A stretch of 64,000 nucleotides of DNA, from contig NZ_CP163439.1 in NCBI RefSeq assembly GCF_041052385.1, forward strand, positions 8,607,001-8,671,000, in the 5' to 3' direction. Positions 8,814 through 16,444 of this stretch are shown here, piece by piece. The position numbers and the translations under genes were made by a program. Position 1 is the stretch's first letter; every line of letters begins with the position of its first letter. The stretch is from Streptomyces sp. R28. Its GTDB lineage: Bacteria > Actinomycetota > Actinomycetes > Streptomycetales > Streptomycetaceae. The notes under the pieces were generated by a model. The model saw nothing but the letters and a program-made list of their open reading frames with translations. It was not told the origin of the DNA and ran no database searches.

Positions 8814-9830
8814 TTGACCCAGCGGCCGTACGCCATGTTCGCCATGTCCGCCGAGAACGTGCCGCAGGTCTTCCCGCCGGAGGTGCTGGCGCGGCTGCGG
8901 GAGTCGGTGGACATCGATCCGGCCCTGGTGGCCGAGGACTACGGGCACTTCACGGACCCGCGCTTCAAGGCCGCGCTGGCCCGCGCCGAGATCCTCGTCA
9001 CCGGCTGGGGCTGCCCCCGCCTCGACGCGGCCGTACTCGACGCCGCGCCGCAGTTGCGCGCGGTGCTGCACTCGGCCGGCTCGGTCAAGAGCCTCGCCAC
9101 GCCCGAGCTGTGGCGGCGAGGCGTCGCGGTGAGCTCGGCGGCGGTGGCGAACGCCGTGCCGGTCGCCGAATACACGCTGGCCATGATCCTGCTCGCGGGG
9201 AAGGACCTCTTCGCCGCCCGCGACCGCCTGCGCAGCGAACGCGCCTTCCCCGGCTGGGGGCTCGTCCCCGGCATCGGCAACCACGGCCGCCGCGTCGGCG
9301 TCATCGGGGCGTCGCGCATCGGCCGCAAGGTGATCGAGCTGCTGCGCCCCTTCGACCTGGCCCCCAGCCTCACCGACCCGTACGTCGACGAGGCCGACGC
9401 CGCCGCGCTCGGCATACCGCTGCTGCCGCTGGACGACCTCCTGCGCACGTCGGACATCGTCACCGTGCACGCCCCCGAGACCCCGGAGACCCGCCACCTC
9501 ATCGGCCCCCGCGAGCTGGCCCTGATGCCCGACGGGGCGGTCCTGATCAACACCGCGCGCGGCGCCCTGCTCGACCACGACGCCCTGACCGCCGAACTCC
9601 GCGCCGGCCGCCTCTGCGCGATCCTCGACGTCACCGACCCCGAGCCCCTGCCCGCCGACTCCCCCCTGTACGACCTGCCGAACGCCTTCATCACCCCGCA
9701 CCTGGCGGGTTCCCAGGGCAACGAGGCAGCTCGCCTGGGCCTGGCGGTGGCGGAGGAGGCCGAACGCCTGGTGGCGGGTGGAGGGTTGGCGTACCGGGTC
9801 GACCCGGAGGCACTGGAGCGGGAGGCGTAG
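8814..9830 (+). CDS. NAD-dependent D-2-hydroxyacid dehydrogenase
   Basis: About 338 aa. It reduces a 2-keto acid or oxidises a D-2-hydroxyacid with NAD(H); the substrate is not known. The Rossmann motif is VGVIGASRIGRKV. The catalytic triad is Arg in INTARGALLDH, Glu in DVTDPEPLP and His in ITPHLAGS. I place the start at TTG 8814 because GGAGG lies eight bases upstream. The first possible GTG at 8757 would lie upstream of the -10 box and cannot be on the transcript. ATG 8835 is a fallback without a clear ribosome site. It is divergent from aldO, so a role in handling sugar-acid products is possible but unproven. Confidence 0.88.
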   Translation: MTQRPYAMFAMSAENVPQVFPPEVLARLRESVDIDPALVAEDYGHFTDPRFKAALARAEILVTGWGCPRLDAAVLDAAPQLRAVLHSAGSVKSLATPELWRRGVAVSSAAVANAVPVAEYTLAMILLAGKDLFAARDRLRSERAFPGWGLVPGIGNHGRRVGVIGASRIGRKVIELLRPFDLAPSLTDPYVDEADAAALGIPLLPLDDLLRTSDIVTVHAPETPETRHLIGPRELALMPDGAVLINTARGALLDHDALTAELRAGRLCAILDVTDPEPLPADSPLYDLPNAFITPHLAGSQGNEAARLGLAVAEEAERLVAGGGLAYRVDPEALEREA

Positions 9831-10001
9831 GCGTCGGCGAGGGGGCTCCCTGCGCGGGTTTGCCGGTACCGACACGCTCACCTCGTACTGGGCGGCCGAG
9901 GACGCCTGACACGTTCGTCCCGGAGGGGACCCGATGCAGCCCGGGATCAGGCAGGGGCATACCGTGAGGAGTCGTACGCCTGAACCGCGAGGAGATGACG
10001 G

Positions 10002-11336
10002 ATGGGCAGCCGCACCGCACTGGTCGAGGATCTGATGGAGCGATTCCCGCACGTTCCGCGGGAAGCCGTCTTCAAGGAGGATCTGCTCCGGGGCGGGGTG
10101 GCCTTCGACCCCTCCGCCCTGAGCGACAACGAGGGCGGCGAGGTCAAGCCGAAGTCGTACTTCATCTTCTCGTTCGACCACGGCACCCTGCCCGAGCTCG
10201 GCGAGGCCGCGCTGCGCCGCCCGCCGGAGGAGATCATCCTGACCGGCGGGCCGTACGACCTGAGGCGCACCGTCGTCTCGGTGCGCGTGAACCCGACCTC
10301 GCCGTACCGGGTCGCCGCCGACGAGGAGGGCGTGCTCGGGCTCTACCTCGACGGCAAGCGGATCGCCGACGTCGGCGTGCCGCCGATGCCGGAGTACTAC
10401 CGGCACACCCTCGCCAGCGGGAAGTCGGTGATGGAGGTCGCCCCGACCATCCAGTGGGGCTACCTGATCTACCTCACCGTCTTCCGGGTCTGCCAGTACT
10501 TCGGCGCCAAGGAGGAGTGCCAGTACTGCGACATCAACCACAACTGGCGCCAGCACAAGGCGGCCGGGCGGCCGTACACGGGTGTGAAGGACGTCGACGA
10601 GGTCCTTGAGGCGCTCGACATCATCAACCGGTACGACACCGCCAAGGCGTCCACCGCCTACACGCTCACCGGCGGCGCGATCACCTCGAAGCTCCAGGGG
10701 CGCGACGAGGCCGACTTCTACGGCATGTACGCGAAGGCCATCGAGGAGCACTTCCCGGGCCGCTGGATCGGCAAGGTCGTCGCGCAGGCGCTGCCGAAGG
10801 ACGACGTGCAGCGGTTCAAGGACTACGGCGTGCAGATCTACCACCCCAACTACGAGGTGTGGGACGAGTACCTCTTCAAGATGTACTGCCCGGGCAAGGA
10901 GCGCTATGTCGGCCGCGACGAGTGGCACAAGCGCATCCTCGACTCGGCCGACATCTTCGGCGCCCGCAACGTCATCCCCAACTTCGTGGCCGGCGTCGAG
11001 ATGGCGGAGCCCTTCGGCTTCACCACCGTCGACGAGGCCATCGCGTCCACCACCGAGGGCCTGCGCTTCTTCATGTCGCACGGCATCACGCCCCGCTTCA
11101 CCACCTGGTGCCCCGAGCCGACGACCCCGCTCGGCAAGGCCAACCCGCAGGGCGCGCCGCTGGAGTACCACATCCGCCTGCTGGAGGCCTACCGCGCCAC
11201 CATGGACGACTTCGGCCTGTCCTCACCCCCCGGCTACGGCCCGCCCGGACCCGGCCGCGCGGTGTTCTCGGTGAGCTCCTTCATGGACAGCCTTCCGGAG
11301 CAGGAGCCCGTGGTGGAGGATTCCCCGATGGTGTAG
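10002..11336 (+). CDS. Radical-SAM protein with CX8CX2C cluster motif
   Basis: 444 aa. Cys164, Cys173 and Cys176 sit in CQYFGAKEECQYCDIN, which is the place of the 4Fe-4S cluster of radical-SAM enzymes but with eight instead of three residues between the first two cysteines. The segment TLTGGAIT near residue 225 resembles the GGE-type SAM-binding strand. The following barrel-like region (WIGKVVAQ, VQIYHPNYEVWDEYLF, NVIPNFVAGVEM) is well conserved in style. The C-terminus has a further Cys in TWCPEPTTPLG. A strong GAGGAG lies seven bases before the ATG. No peptide substrate or pathway gene is adjacent, and the reaction is unknown. A hairpin follows the stop. Confidence 0.85.
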   Translation: MGSRTALVEDLMERFPHVPREAVFKEDLLRGGVAFDPSALSDNEGGEVKPKSYFIFSFDHGTLPELGEAALRRPPEEIILTGGPYDLRRTVVSVRVNPTSPYRVAADEEGVLGLYLDGKRIADVGVPPMPEYYRHTLASGKSVMEVAPTIQWGYLIYLTVFRVCQYFGAKEECQYCDINHNWRQHKAAGRPYTGVKDVDEVLEALDIINRYDTAKASTAYTLTGGAITSKLQGRDEADFYGMYAKAIEEHFPGRWIGKVVAQALPKDDVQRFKDYGVQIYHPNYEVWDEYLFKMYCPGKERYVGRDEWHKRILDSADIFGARNVIPNFVAGVEMAEPFGFTTVDEAIASTTEGLRFFMSHGITPRFTTWCPEPTTPLGKANPQGAPLEYHIRLLEAYRATMDDFGLSSPPGYGPPGPGRAVFSVSSFMDSLPEQEPVVEDSPMV

Positions 11337-11349
11337 GTGAGACAGACGG

Positions 11350-11394
11350 GGCCCGCGTCCGTACAAGTGGCTGGAGTTGTAGGGACGCGCGGCC
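11350..11394 (+). terminator. Hairpin after the radical-SAM gene
   Basis: CGCGTCC (11354-11360) pairs with GGACGCG (11383-11389). GGCC on each side extends the stem across one bulged C, and the loop is 22 nt. It begins 13 bp after the stop and has no T-run, as is common in Streptomyces. Confidence 0.5.
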
Positions 11395-11405
11395 TGTCAT
11401 GACAT

Positions 11406-11506
11406 TTGAATACGGCGCTTGTCAGTTGTGTTGAATACGTGAAAGGCTCCTGTCCTGCCGCGAGGTTCCCCCCAACTCCACTGCCAATATGGCGAGTTGA
11501 CCTCGC
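11406..11506 (+). promoter_or_regulatory. Direct repeats and large interrupted inverted repeat upstream of the CBM2 membrane regulator
   Basis: TTGAATACG occurs twice, at 11406-11414 and 11431-11439, 25 bp apart. Downstream, GCGAGGT (11460-11466) pairs with ACCTCGC (11500-11506). Inside it CAACTC (11473-11478) pairs with GAGTTG (11494-11499), around a GCCAATATGGC core. The structure ends about 10 bp before the ribosome site of the next gene, so it could be an operator or an mRNA hairpin that hides the start. Confidence 0.5.
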
Positions 11507-11525
11507 ATGTGGATGCAGGAGACCC

Positions 11526-13010
11526 ATGCCCGACCTGCCGACCCCTCAGGACGCCACCGAGGCAGCGCTGTTCTCCGAGTGCTGGGACGCCGTGCTGTCG
11601 TACGCCGACCTGTGCACGGCCGGCTCCGCCGCTGCCAACCGGCTGGCGGCCGAGGCGTTTTCGACCGGCATACGCGAGGCCCGCGAGGCCGAGACCGGTA
11701 CCTTCAGAAGTATGGGCCGCCGCCCGGCCCGCCTGCCCCGAATCCCCCTGCTGCTGACCGCCGTACGCACCACTGCGGCCGGCTGGGAGGAGAGCGGGCA
11801 GGGCCACAAGCTCGACCCCGATCTGCGCCTGTGGCTCAACTCCGACAAGGCCGCCCGCTACACCGGCCCCCCGCTGCAGCGCCCGATCGCGCTGCGCGGA
11901 CTGCGTGACATGCAGGAACCGGACGCGGCCCTGCTGTGGCTGGCCGAGGTGGAGGCGCTGCCGCTGCACGTGGTGGCCCGCCGGCTCGGCCTCGACCCGG
12001 CCGCCGTCTCCGAGGAACTCATCCAGGTCCGGGGCCTGTTCAGGGACCGCTGCCACCGCAACCACCTCGATACGCCGATGGACGCGCAGTGCCGCAGCTA
12101 CGCGCGCCTCCTCGACGCGGTCACCCGCTCCACCGCGGCCGACACCCCGGAGGACCTCTCCCGCCACCTCGCGACGTGCGTGCGGTGCGCCGAGGCGCCC
12201 GCCTGTCTGCGGCTGCACGGCGGCGGGCTGCCCGGGGCCCTCGCCGGGGGAGTGATCGGCTGGGGCGGTCTCGCCTATCTGGAGCGGCGCCGCCGAGCCG
12301 CCGAGGTGCGCCTCGGTGCCGGACGCCCCGACCCGGTGGACGCGGACGCCGGCCCGCCGAACTCCGGTGCGCACAAGGCGCGCGTCGTGCGCAACGGCCT
12401 CCTCGTCGCCGCCGTCCTCGTCTCCGCGCTCGCCCTCGCGGTGTCGATGATGCCCGCCGGCCCCACCGGCGACGGAGCCACCGCCGGCGGCGACCCGTCC
12501 GACCGCCAGCCGGTGGCCGACCCCGGCTTCTCCGCACCGGTCACAGCCGCCACCCGCCCCTCCTCGCGCTCCCCGCAGCCGTCGGAGAGCGGCACGAAGG
12601 GCGAGGACTCGGCCGGGCCGAAGAACCCCGCCCCGGGACCGCAGGGCACCACGTCCTCCACGGCCGGCGAGGACGACCCGGACCCCTCCGCGAGCGAAGC
12701 GGCGACCTGCAGTGTCGACTACGACCTCGTCAACGAATGGCCCGACGGCTTCCAGGCCACCGTCACCGTCAGCACCGAACGGGCCCTCGACGACTGGCGC
12801 GTCGCCTGGTCCTTCCGGGACGGCCAGAAGGTCGGCCAGATGTGGGACGCGAGCTTCGCCCAGAACGGCTCCCGGGTCACGGCCAAGGCCGCCGACTACA
12901 ACAAGACGGTTCCCGCCGACGGCGAGCTCGCCTTCGGGTTCCTCGCGTCGTGGGAGAGCAAGAACTCGCGGGGGTACGACTTCACGCTGAACGGGCACGA
13001 CTGCGCCTGA
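11526..13010 (+). CDS. Transmembrane sigma-like/anti-sigma-like protein with external CBM2 module
   Basis: 494 aa from ATG 11526, which has GGAG upstream. Residues 15-55 resemble region 2 of ECF sigma factors (FSECWDAVLSYADLC, AAEAF). Residues 135-180 resemble region 4 with a helix-turn-helix (LPLHVVARRLGLDPAAVSEE). A complete anti-sigma zinc-finger motif follows: Cys189, 24 residues, His214, X3, Cys218, X2, Cys221. One membrane helix lies at 290-309, then a long Ser/Pro/Gly linker. Residues 395-494 form a family 2 cellulose-binding module, with a Cys near each end and tryptophans in NEWPDGF, DDWRVAWSF, QMWDAS and ASWESKNS. The layout predicts a cytoplasmic N-terminus and a CBM outside the membrane, so a polysaccharide signal could reach transcription. 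The function is inferred, not known. Confidence 0.82.
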   Translation: MPDLPTPQDATEAALFSECWDAVLSYADLCTAGSAAANRLAAEAFSTGIREAREAETGTFRSMGRRPARLPRIPLLLTAVRTTAAGWEESGQGHKLDPDLRLWLNSDKAARYTGPPLQRPIALRGLRDMQEPDAALLWLAEVEALPLHVVARRLGLDPAAVSEELIQVRGLFRDRCHRNHLDTPMDAQCRSYARLLDAVTRSTAADTPEDLSRHLATCVRCAEAPACLRLHGGGLPGALAGGVIGWGGLAYLERRRRAAEVRLGAGRPDPVDADAGPPNSGAHKARVVRNGLLVAAVLVSALALAVSMMPAGPTGDGATAGGDPSDRQPVADPGFSAPVTAATRPSSRSPQPSESGTKGEDSAGPKNPAPGPQGTTSSTAGEDDPDPSASEAATCSVDYDLVNEWPDGFQATVTVSTERALDDWRVAWSFRDGQKVGQMWDASFAQNGSRVTAKAADYNKTVPADGELAFGFLASWESKNSRGYDFTLNGHDCA

Positions 13011-13018
13011 AAAACCGG

Positions 13019-13049
13019 TTGACGGTACTTCGTGGGGCCGGGCTAGAGT
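13019..13049 (+). promoter_or_regulatory. Promoter upstream of the leader ORF and rsgA
   Basis: TTGACG (13019-13024) and TAGAGT (13044-13049) are 19 bp apart, or 18 bp if the -10 is read as CTAGAG. This is close to the HrdB consensus. It lies just after the stop of the CBM2 gene and points at the 23-codon leader and rsgA. Confidence 0.55.
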
Positions 13050-13118
13050 GACGGTGGATCAGGGCGGTGGCCGGTGGCCGCCGCCGTCGAGCGGACGTGA
13101 ACGAGGAGGTGTCGACCG

Positions 13119-13190
13119 ATGGCTGTCTTTGCGATGTGCGTTGCCCGCATTCAGGAATCCATCAAGTCCACCTCCGTGGCCACCGGCTGA
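13119..13190 (+). CDS. Short leader ORF of 23 codons
   Basis: The reading frame encodes MAVFAMCVARIQESIKSTSV followed by ATG in one-letter code. It is preceded by a perfect ribosome site GAGGAGG nine bases before the ATG, stronger than that of most full genes nearby. It starts about 60 nt after the predicted transcription start and ends 64 nt before the rsgA start. It could be a leader peptide that couples ribosome state to rsgA expression, or an independent small protein. No export signal is seen. I do not recognise the sequence. Confidence 0.5.
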   Translation: MAVFAMCVARIQESIKSTSVATG

Positions 13191-13253
13191 CACACCCACT
13201 CCTTGCGCGCCCGTGCGCGCGACGGCCGGGGCCGCCCTTGTGAAGGGTCACCC

Positions 13254-14363
13254 TTGACTTCCAGCTCCGCTGCTTCATCTGTTTTCTCCGCTCTCGCTCC
13301 CTACGGCTGGGACGAGGCATGGGCGGACGAGTTCGCCCCCTACGAGCCCGAGGGGCTCCTTCCCGGACGTGTGATCCGGGTCGACCGCGGGCAGTGCGAC
13401 GTCGTCACCGCCGACGGGGTCGTACGGGCCGACACGGCGTTCGTCACCCCGCACGATCCGATGCGGGTCGTGTGCACGGGCGACTGGGTCGCCGTCGAAC
13501 CGGCCGGACACCGACACCCGCAGTACGTCCGCGCGTATCTGCCGCGCCGTACCGCCTTTGTACGCTCCACCTCCTCCGAGCGGTCCGAGGGGCAGATCCT
13601 CGCCGCCAACATCGACCACGCCATCGTCGCCGTCTCGCTGGCCGTCGAGCTCGACCTCGGCCGTATCGAGCGCTTCCTCGCCCTGGCGTGGGAGTCGGGC
13701 GCCCAGCCGGTCGTGATCCTCACCAAGGCCGACCTCGTGCCGGACCCGGTGACGCTCTCGCATCTCGTCGAGGACGTGGAGACGACGGCGCCGGGGGTGG
13801 CGGTGCTCACCGTCAGCGCGACGCTGGGGGAGGGGCTCGACGTCCTCGCCGCGGTCGTGGGCGGTGGCACGTCCGTGCTGCTCGGGCAGTCCGGCGCGGG
13901 CAAGTCGACGCTCGCGAACGCGTTGCTCGGCGAGGAGGTGATGGAGGTCCAGGCCGCGCGCGACATCGACGGCAAGGGCCGCCACACGACCACCACACGC
14001 AACCTCCTCGTCCTGCCGGGCGGCGGCGTACTGATCGACACACCGGGGCTGCGGGGCGTCGGCCTCTGGGACGCCGGGACCGGGGTCGGGCAGGTCTTCT
14101 CCGAGATCGAGGCGCTGGCCGAGCGGTGCCGTTTCCATGACTGCGCGCACGAGAGCGAGCCGGGGTGCGCGGTGCTCGATGCCATCGACACCGGTGAGCT
14201 GGCGCAGCGGCGGCTGGAGAGCTATCGGAAGCTGCTGCGCGAGAACCAGCGGATCGTGGCCAAGACCGATGCGCGGCTTCGCGCCGAGATCCGCAAGGAC
14301 TGGAAGCGCAAGGGGGCCGAGGGAAGGGCGGCCATGGACGCGAAGCGGGGCCGTTGGGGGTAG
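13254..14363 (+). CDS. rsgA: Ribosome small-subunit GTPase RsgA
   Basis: 369 aa GTPase that helps mature the 30S subunit. It has the circularly permuted order of this family: an N-terminal OB fold, then G4 (TKAD), G1 (GQSGAGKS) and G3 (DTPG). A C-terminal zinc knuckle follows (CRFHDCAHESEPGC). The TTG at 13254 has GAAGGG six bases upstream, and homologues begin with similar Ser-rich sequence before YGWDEAWADEFAPY. A longer in-frame start adds only low-complexity arginine-rich residues. It probably shares its transcript with the 23-codon leader ORF. Confidence 0.93.
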   Translation: MTSSSAASSVFSALAPYGWDEAWADEFAPYEPEGLLPGRVIRVDRGQCDVVTADGVVRADTAFVTPHDPMRVVCTGDWVAVEPAGHRHPQYVRAYLPRRTAFVRSTSSERSEGQILAANIDHAIVAVSLAVELDLGRIERFLALAWESGAQPVVILTKADLVPDPVTLSHLVEDVETTAPGVAVLTVSATLGEGLDVLAAVVGGGTSVLLGQSGAGKSTLANALLGEEVMEVQAARDIDGKGRHTTTTRNLLVLPGGGVLIDTPGLRGVGLWDAGTGVGQVFSEIEALAERCRFHDCAHESEPGCAVLDAIDTGELAQRRLESYRKLLRENQRIVAKTDARLRAEIRKDWKRKGAEGRAAMDAKRGRWG

Positions 14364-14426
14364 CGCAGCGTCATGTCCGATTTCCGCCAGCCGCGCCTTG
14401 CGCACTGGCGGAGACTGGAGGGCGTG

Positions 14427-15932
14427 ATGGACGAAGACACCAGGTACGAAGCGGTCCGCAGTAGGGACGCCCGGTTCGACGGCGAGTTCTTCTTCGCCGT
14501 CGAGACCACCGGCATCTATTGCCGCCCCAGTTGCCCGGCCGTCACGCCGAAGCGGCGCAACGTGCGGTTCTTCGCGACGGCCGCCGCCGCGCAGGGCTCG
14601 GGCTTCCGGGCCTGCCGACGGTGCCGCCCGGACGCCGTTCCGGGCTCCGCCGAGTGGAACGTGCGGGCCGATGTCGTCGGGCGGGCCATGCGGCTCATCG
14701 GCGACGGCGTCGTCGACCGGGAGGGTGTCGCCGGGCTCGCCGCGCGGCTGGGATACAGCGCGCGGCAGGTCCAGCGGCAGCTCACCGCCGAGCTCGGCGC
14801 CGGCCCGGTCGCGCTGGCCCGGGCCCAGCGGGCGCACACCGCGCGGGTGCTCCTGCAGACCACCGAGCTGCCGGTCACGGCGATCGCGTTCGCGGCCGGG
14901 TTCGCCAGCGTGCGGCAGTTCAACGGCACGATGCGGGAGGTGTACGCGTCCACGCCGAGCGAGCTGCGGGCCGCCGCCGCACCGAGGGGCGGGCGTGGCG
15001 CCCGGCGTGCGGGCACTCCGTCGGCCGGCATACCGCTGCGGCTCGCCTACCGCGGGCCGTACCAGGCCGGCCTCGTCTTCGACCTGCTGGCGCGCGAGGC
15101 CGTGCCCGGTGTCGAGGAGCTCGCCGGCCCGCCCGGGCGCCGGACGTACCGGCGCACCCTCCGCCTGCCGCACGGTACCGCCATCGTGGCGGTGCAGGAG
15201 CGGCTGGGCGGCGCCGGGAGGCGGGCAGCCGCGACCCGCCGAGGTGCGCCGGCGATGGCGTCGGCGGTGGCCGCGGACTCGGGGGCGGCGTCCCTGGCGT
15301 CGGTGACCGTCGCCGCCCCCGCCCCCGCCTCCGCCACCCACCCCGGCGGCTGGCTCGACGCCCGCCTCCACCTCACCGACCCGCGCGACCTGACCACGGC
15401 CGTGCAGCGGCTGCGGCGGCTGTTCGACCTCGACGCCGATCCGTACGCCGTCGACGAGCGGCTCGGCGCCGATCCCCGGCTCGGTCCCCTGGTCGCCGCC
15501 CGGCCGGGGCTGCGGTCGCCCGGTGCCGCCGACGCGGACGAGCTGGCGGTGCGGGCACTGGTCGGGCCGGTGCAGGCCGAGCGGCTGGTACGGCGGTACG
15601 GCAAGGCGCTCGACGCGCCCTGCGGCAGCCTCACCCACCTGTTCCCCGAGGCGGCCGTCCTCGCCGAGGCCGAGCCCGACGGCCCCCTCGGCACGCTCAC
15701 CGCCGCCCTCGCCGACGGTGCCGTACGGCTGGACCCGGGTGCCGACCGGGACGAGGCGTACGACGCGCTGTTCGGCCTGCCCGGCCTGGACGCCCGTACC
15801 GTCGCCGTCATCCGCAGCCGCGCCCTCGGCGACCCGGACGTCGCCCCGCCCGGCGTCGACGCCCCCGACAGCTGGCGCCCCTGGCGCTCTTACGCCGCGC
15901 AACACCTGCGTGCAGCAGGGGAGTTGGAGTAA
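14427..15932 (+). CDS. Ada-type methyl-sensor / AraC regulator fused to an AlkA-like glycosylase domain
   Basis: 501 aa. The N-terminal Ada zinc domain has Cys32, Cys36, Cys63 and Cys66 (YCRPSCP and FRACRRC); the first is the expected methyl acceptor from DNA phosphotriesters. An AraC-type helix-turn-helix follows (residues about 85-185), then an AlkA N-terminal-like domain and a helix-hairpin-helix glycosylase domain. An Ala/Ser/Val-rich linker interrupts the middle. The last part is shorter than usual: RALGDPDVAPPGVD runs almost directly into WRPWRSYAAQHL. The strand that normally carries the catalytic Asp and the helix after it therefore look shortened, and activity is uncertain. The start is set by GGAGGG before ATG 14427. 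ogt follows 2 bp later, giving an alkylation-response operon. Confidence 0.86.
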   Translation: MDEDTRYEAVRSRDARFDGEFFFAVETTGIYCRPSCPAVTPKRRNVRFFATAAAAQGSGFRACRRCRPDAVPGSAEWNVRADVVGRAMRLIGDGVVDREGVAGLAARLGYSARQVQRQLTAELGAGPVALARAQRAHTARVLLQTTELPVTAIAFAAGFASVRQFNGTMREVYASTPSELRAAAAPRGGRGARRAGTPSAGIPLRLAYRGPYQAGLVFDLLAREAVPGVEELAGPPGRRTYRRTLRLPHGTAIVAVQERLGGAGRRAAATRRGAPAMASAVAADSGAASLASVTVAAPAPASATHPGGWLDARLHLTDPRDLTTAVQRLRRLFDLDADPYAVDERLGADPRLGPLVAARPGLRSPGAADADELAVRALVGPVQAERLVRRYGKALDAPCGSLTHLFPEAAVLAEAEPDGPLGTLTAALADGAVRLDPGADRDEAYDALFGLPGLDARTVAVIRSRALGDPDVAPPGVDAPDSWRPWRSYAAQHLRAAGELE

Positions 15933-15934
15933 CC

Positions 15935-16444
15935 ATGACCATCCCGACCCCGACCGTCACCCCGACCCACTGGACCGAGCTCGACAGTCCGCTCGGCCCG
16001 CTCCTCCTCACCGCCGACCCCGCCACCCGCGCCCTGACCTCCCTCTCCGTGCCCGGCCAGAAGGGCGGCCGCACCGTCCAGGAGGGGTGGCGGCGCGACC
16101 CCGCGCTCTTCCGTGCGGCCGAGGAGCAGCTCGCCGCCTACTTCGCGGGCGAACTCAAGGAGTTCCAGCTGGAGTTGAGCACATCCGGCAGCGAGTTCCG
16201 GGAGAAGGTCTGGGCCGCACTCGACGATGTTCCCTACGGGGCTACGGCGACGTACGGCGAGATCGCCGCGCGGATCGGCGCATCGCGGGCCGCCGTTCGG
16301 GCCGTCGGCGGTGCGATCGGCGCCAATCCGTTGCTGGTCGTCCGTCCGTGCCATCGCGTGATCGGGGCCGACGGGTCGCTGACCGGGTACGCGGGCGGCC
16401 TCGACCGCAAGGTGCGGCTGCTCACGCTGGAGGGCAGGCTCTAG
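15935..16444 (+). CDS. ogt: Methylated-DNA--protein-cysteine methyltransferase
   Basis: 169 aa suicide repair protein that takes the methyl group from O6-methylguanine. The acceptor is Cys139 in RPCHRVIG, with the DNA-binding helix around YGEIAARIGASRAAVRAV before it. Length and domain layout are normal. It begins 2 bp after the stop of the Ada/AlkA-like gene, with GGAG upstream, so both are expected to rise together during alkylation stress. Its TAG stop shares three bases (CTAG at 16441-16444) with the stop of the reverse-strand remnant. Confidence 0.94.
   Translation: MTIPTPTVTPTHWTELDSPLGPLLLTADPATRALTSLSVPGQKGGRTVQEGWRRDPALFRAAEEQLAAYFAGELKEFQLELSTSGSEFREKVWAALDDVPYGATATYGEIAARIGASRAAVRAVGGAIGANPLLVVRPCHRVIGADGSLTGYAGGLDRKVRLLTLEGRL

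Noticed and set aside
8718..11171. Minus-strand open frame of 817 codons
   Set aside because: It lies antisense to the hydroxyacid dehydrogenase and radical-SAM genes and has shadow-type composition.
11406..11525. 40-codon N-terminal extension of the CBM2 membrane protein from TTG 11406
   Set aside because: It runs through the direct repeats and the hairpin, and has no ribosome site. ATG 11526 has one.
13275..15905. Minus-strand open frame of 876 codons across rsgA and the Ada/AlkA gene
   Set aside because: It lies antisense to two genes with clear catalytic motifs. GC-rich DNA gives such frames by chance.
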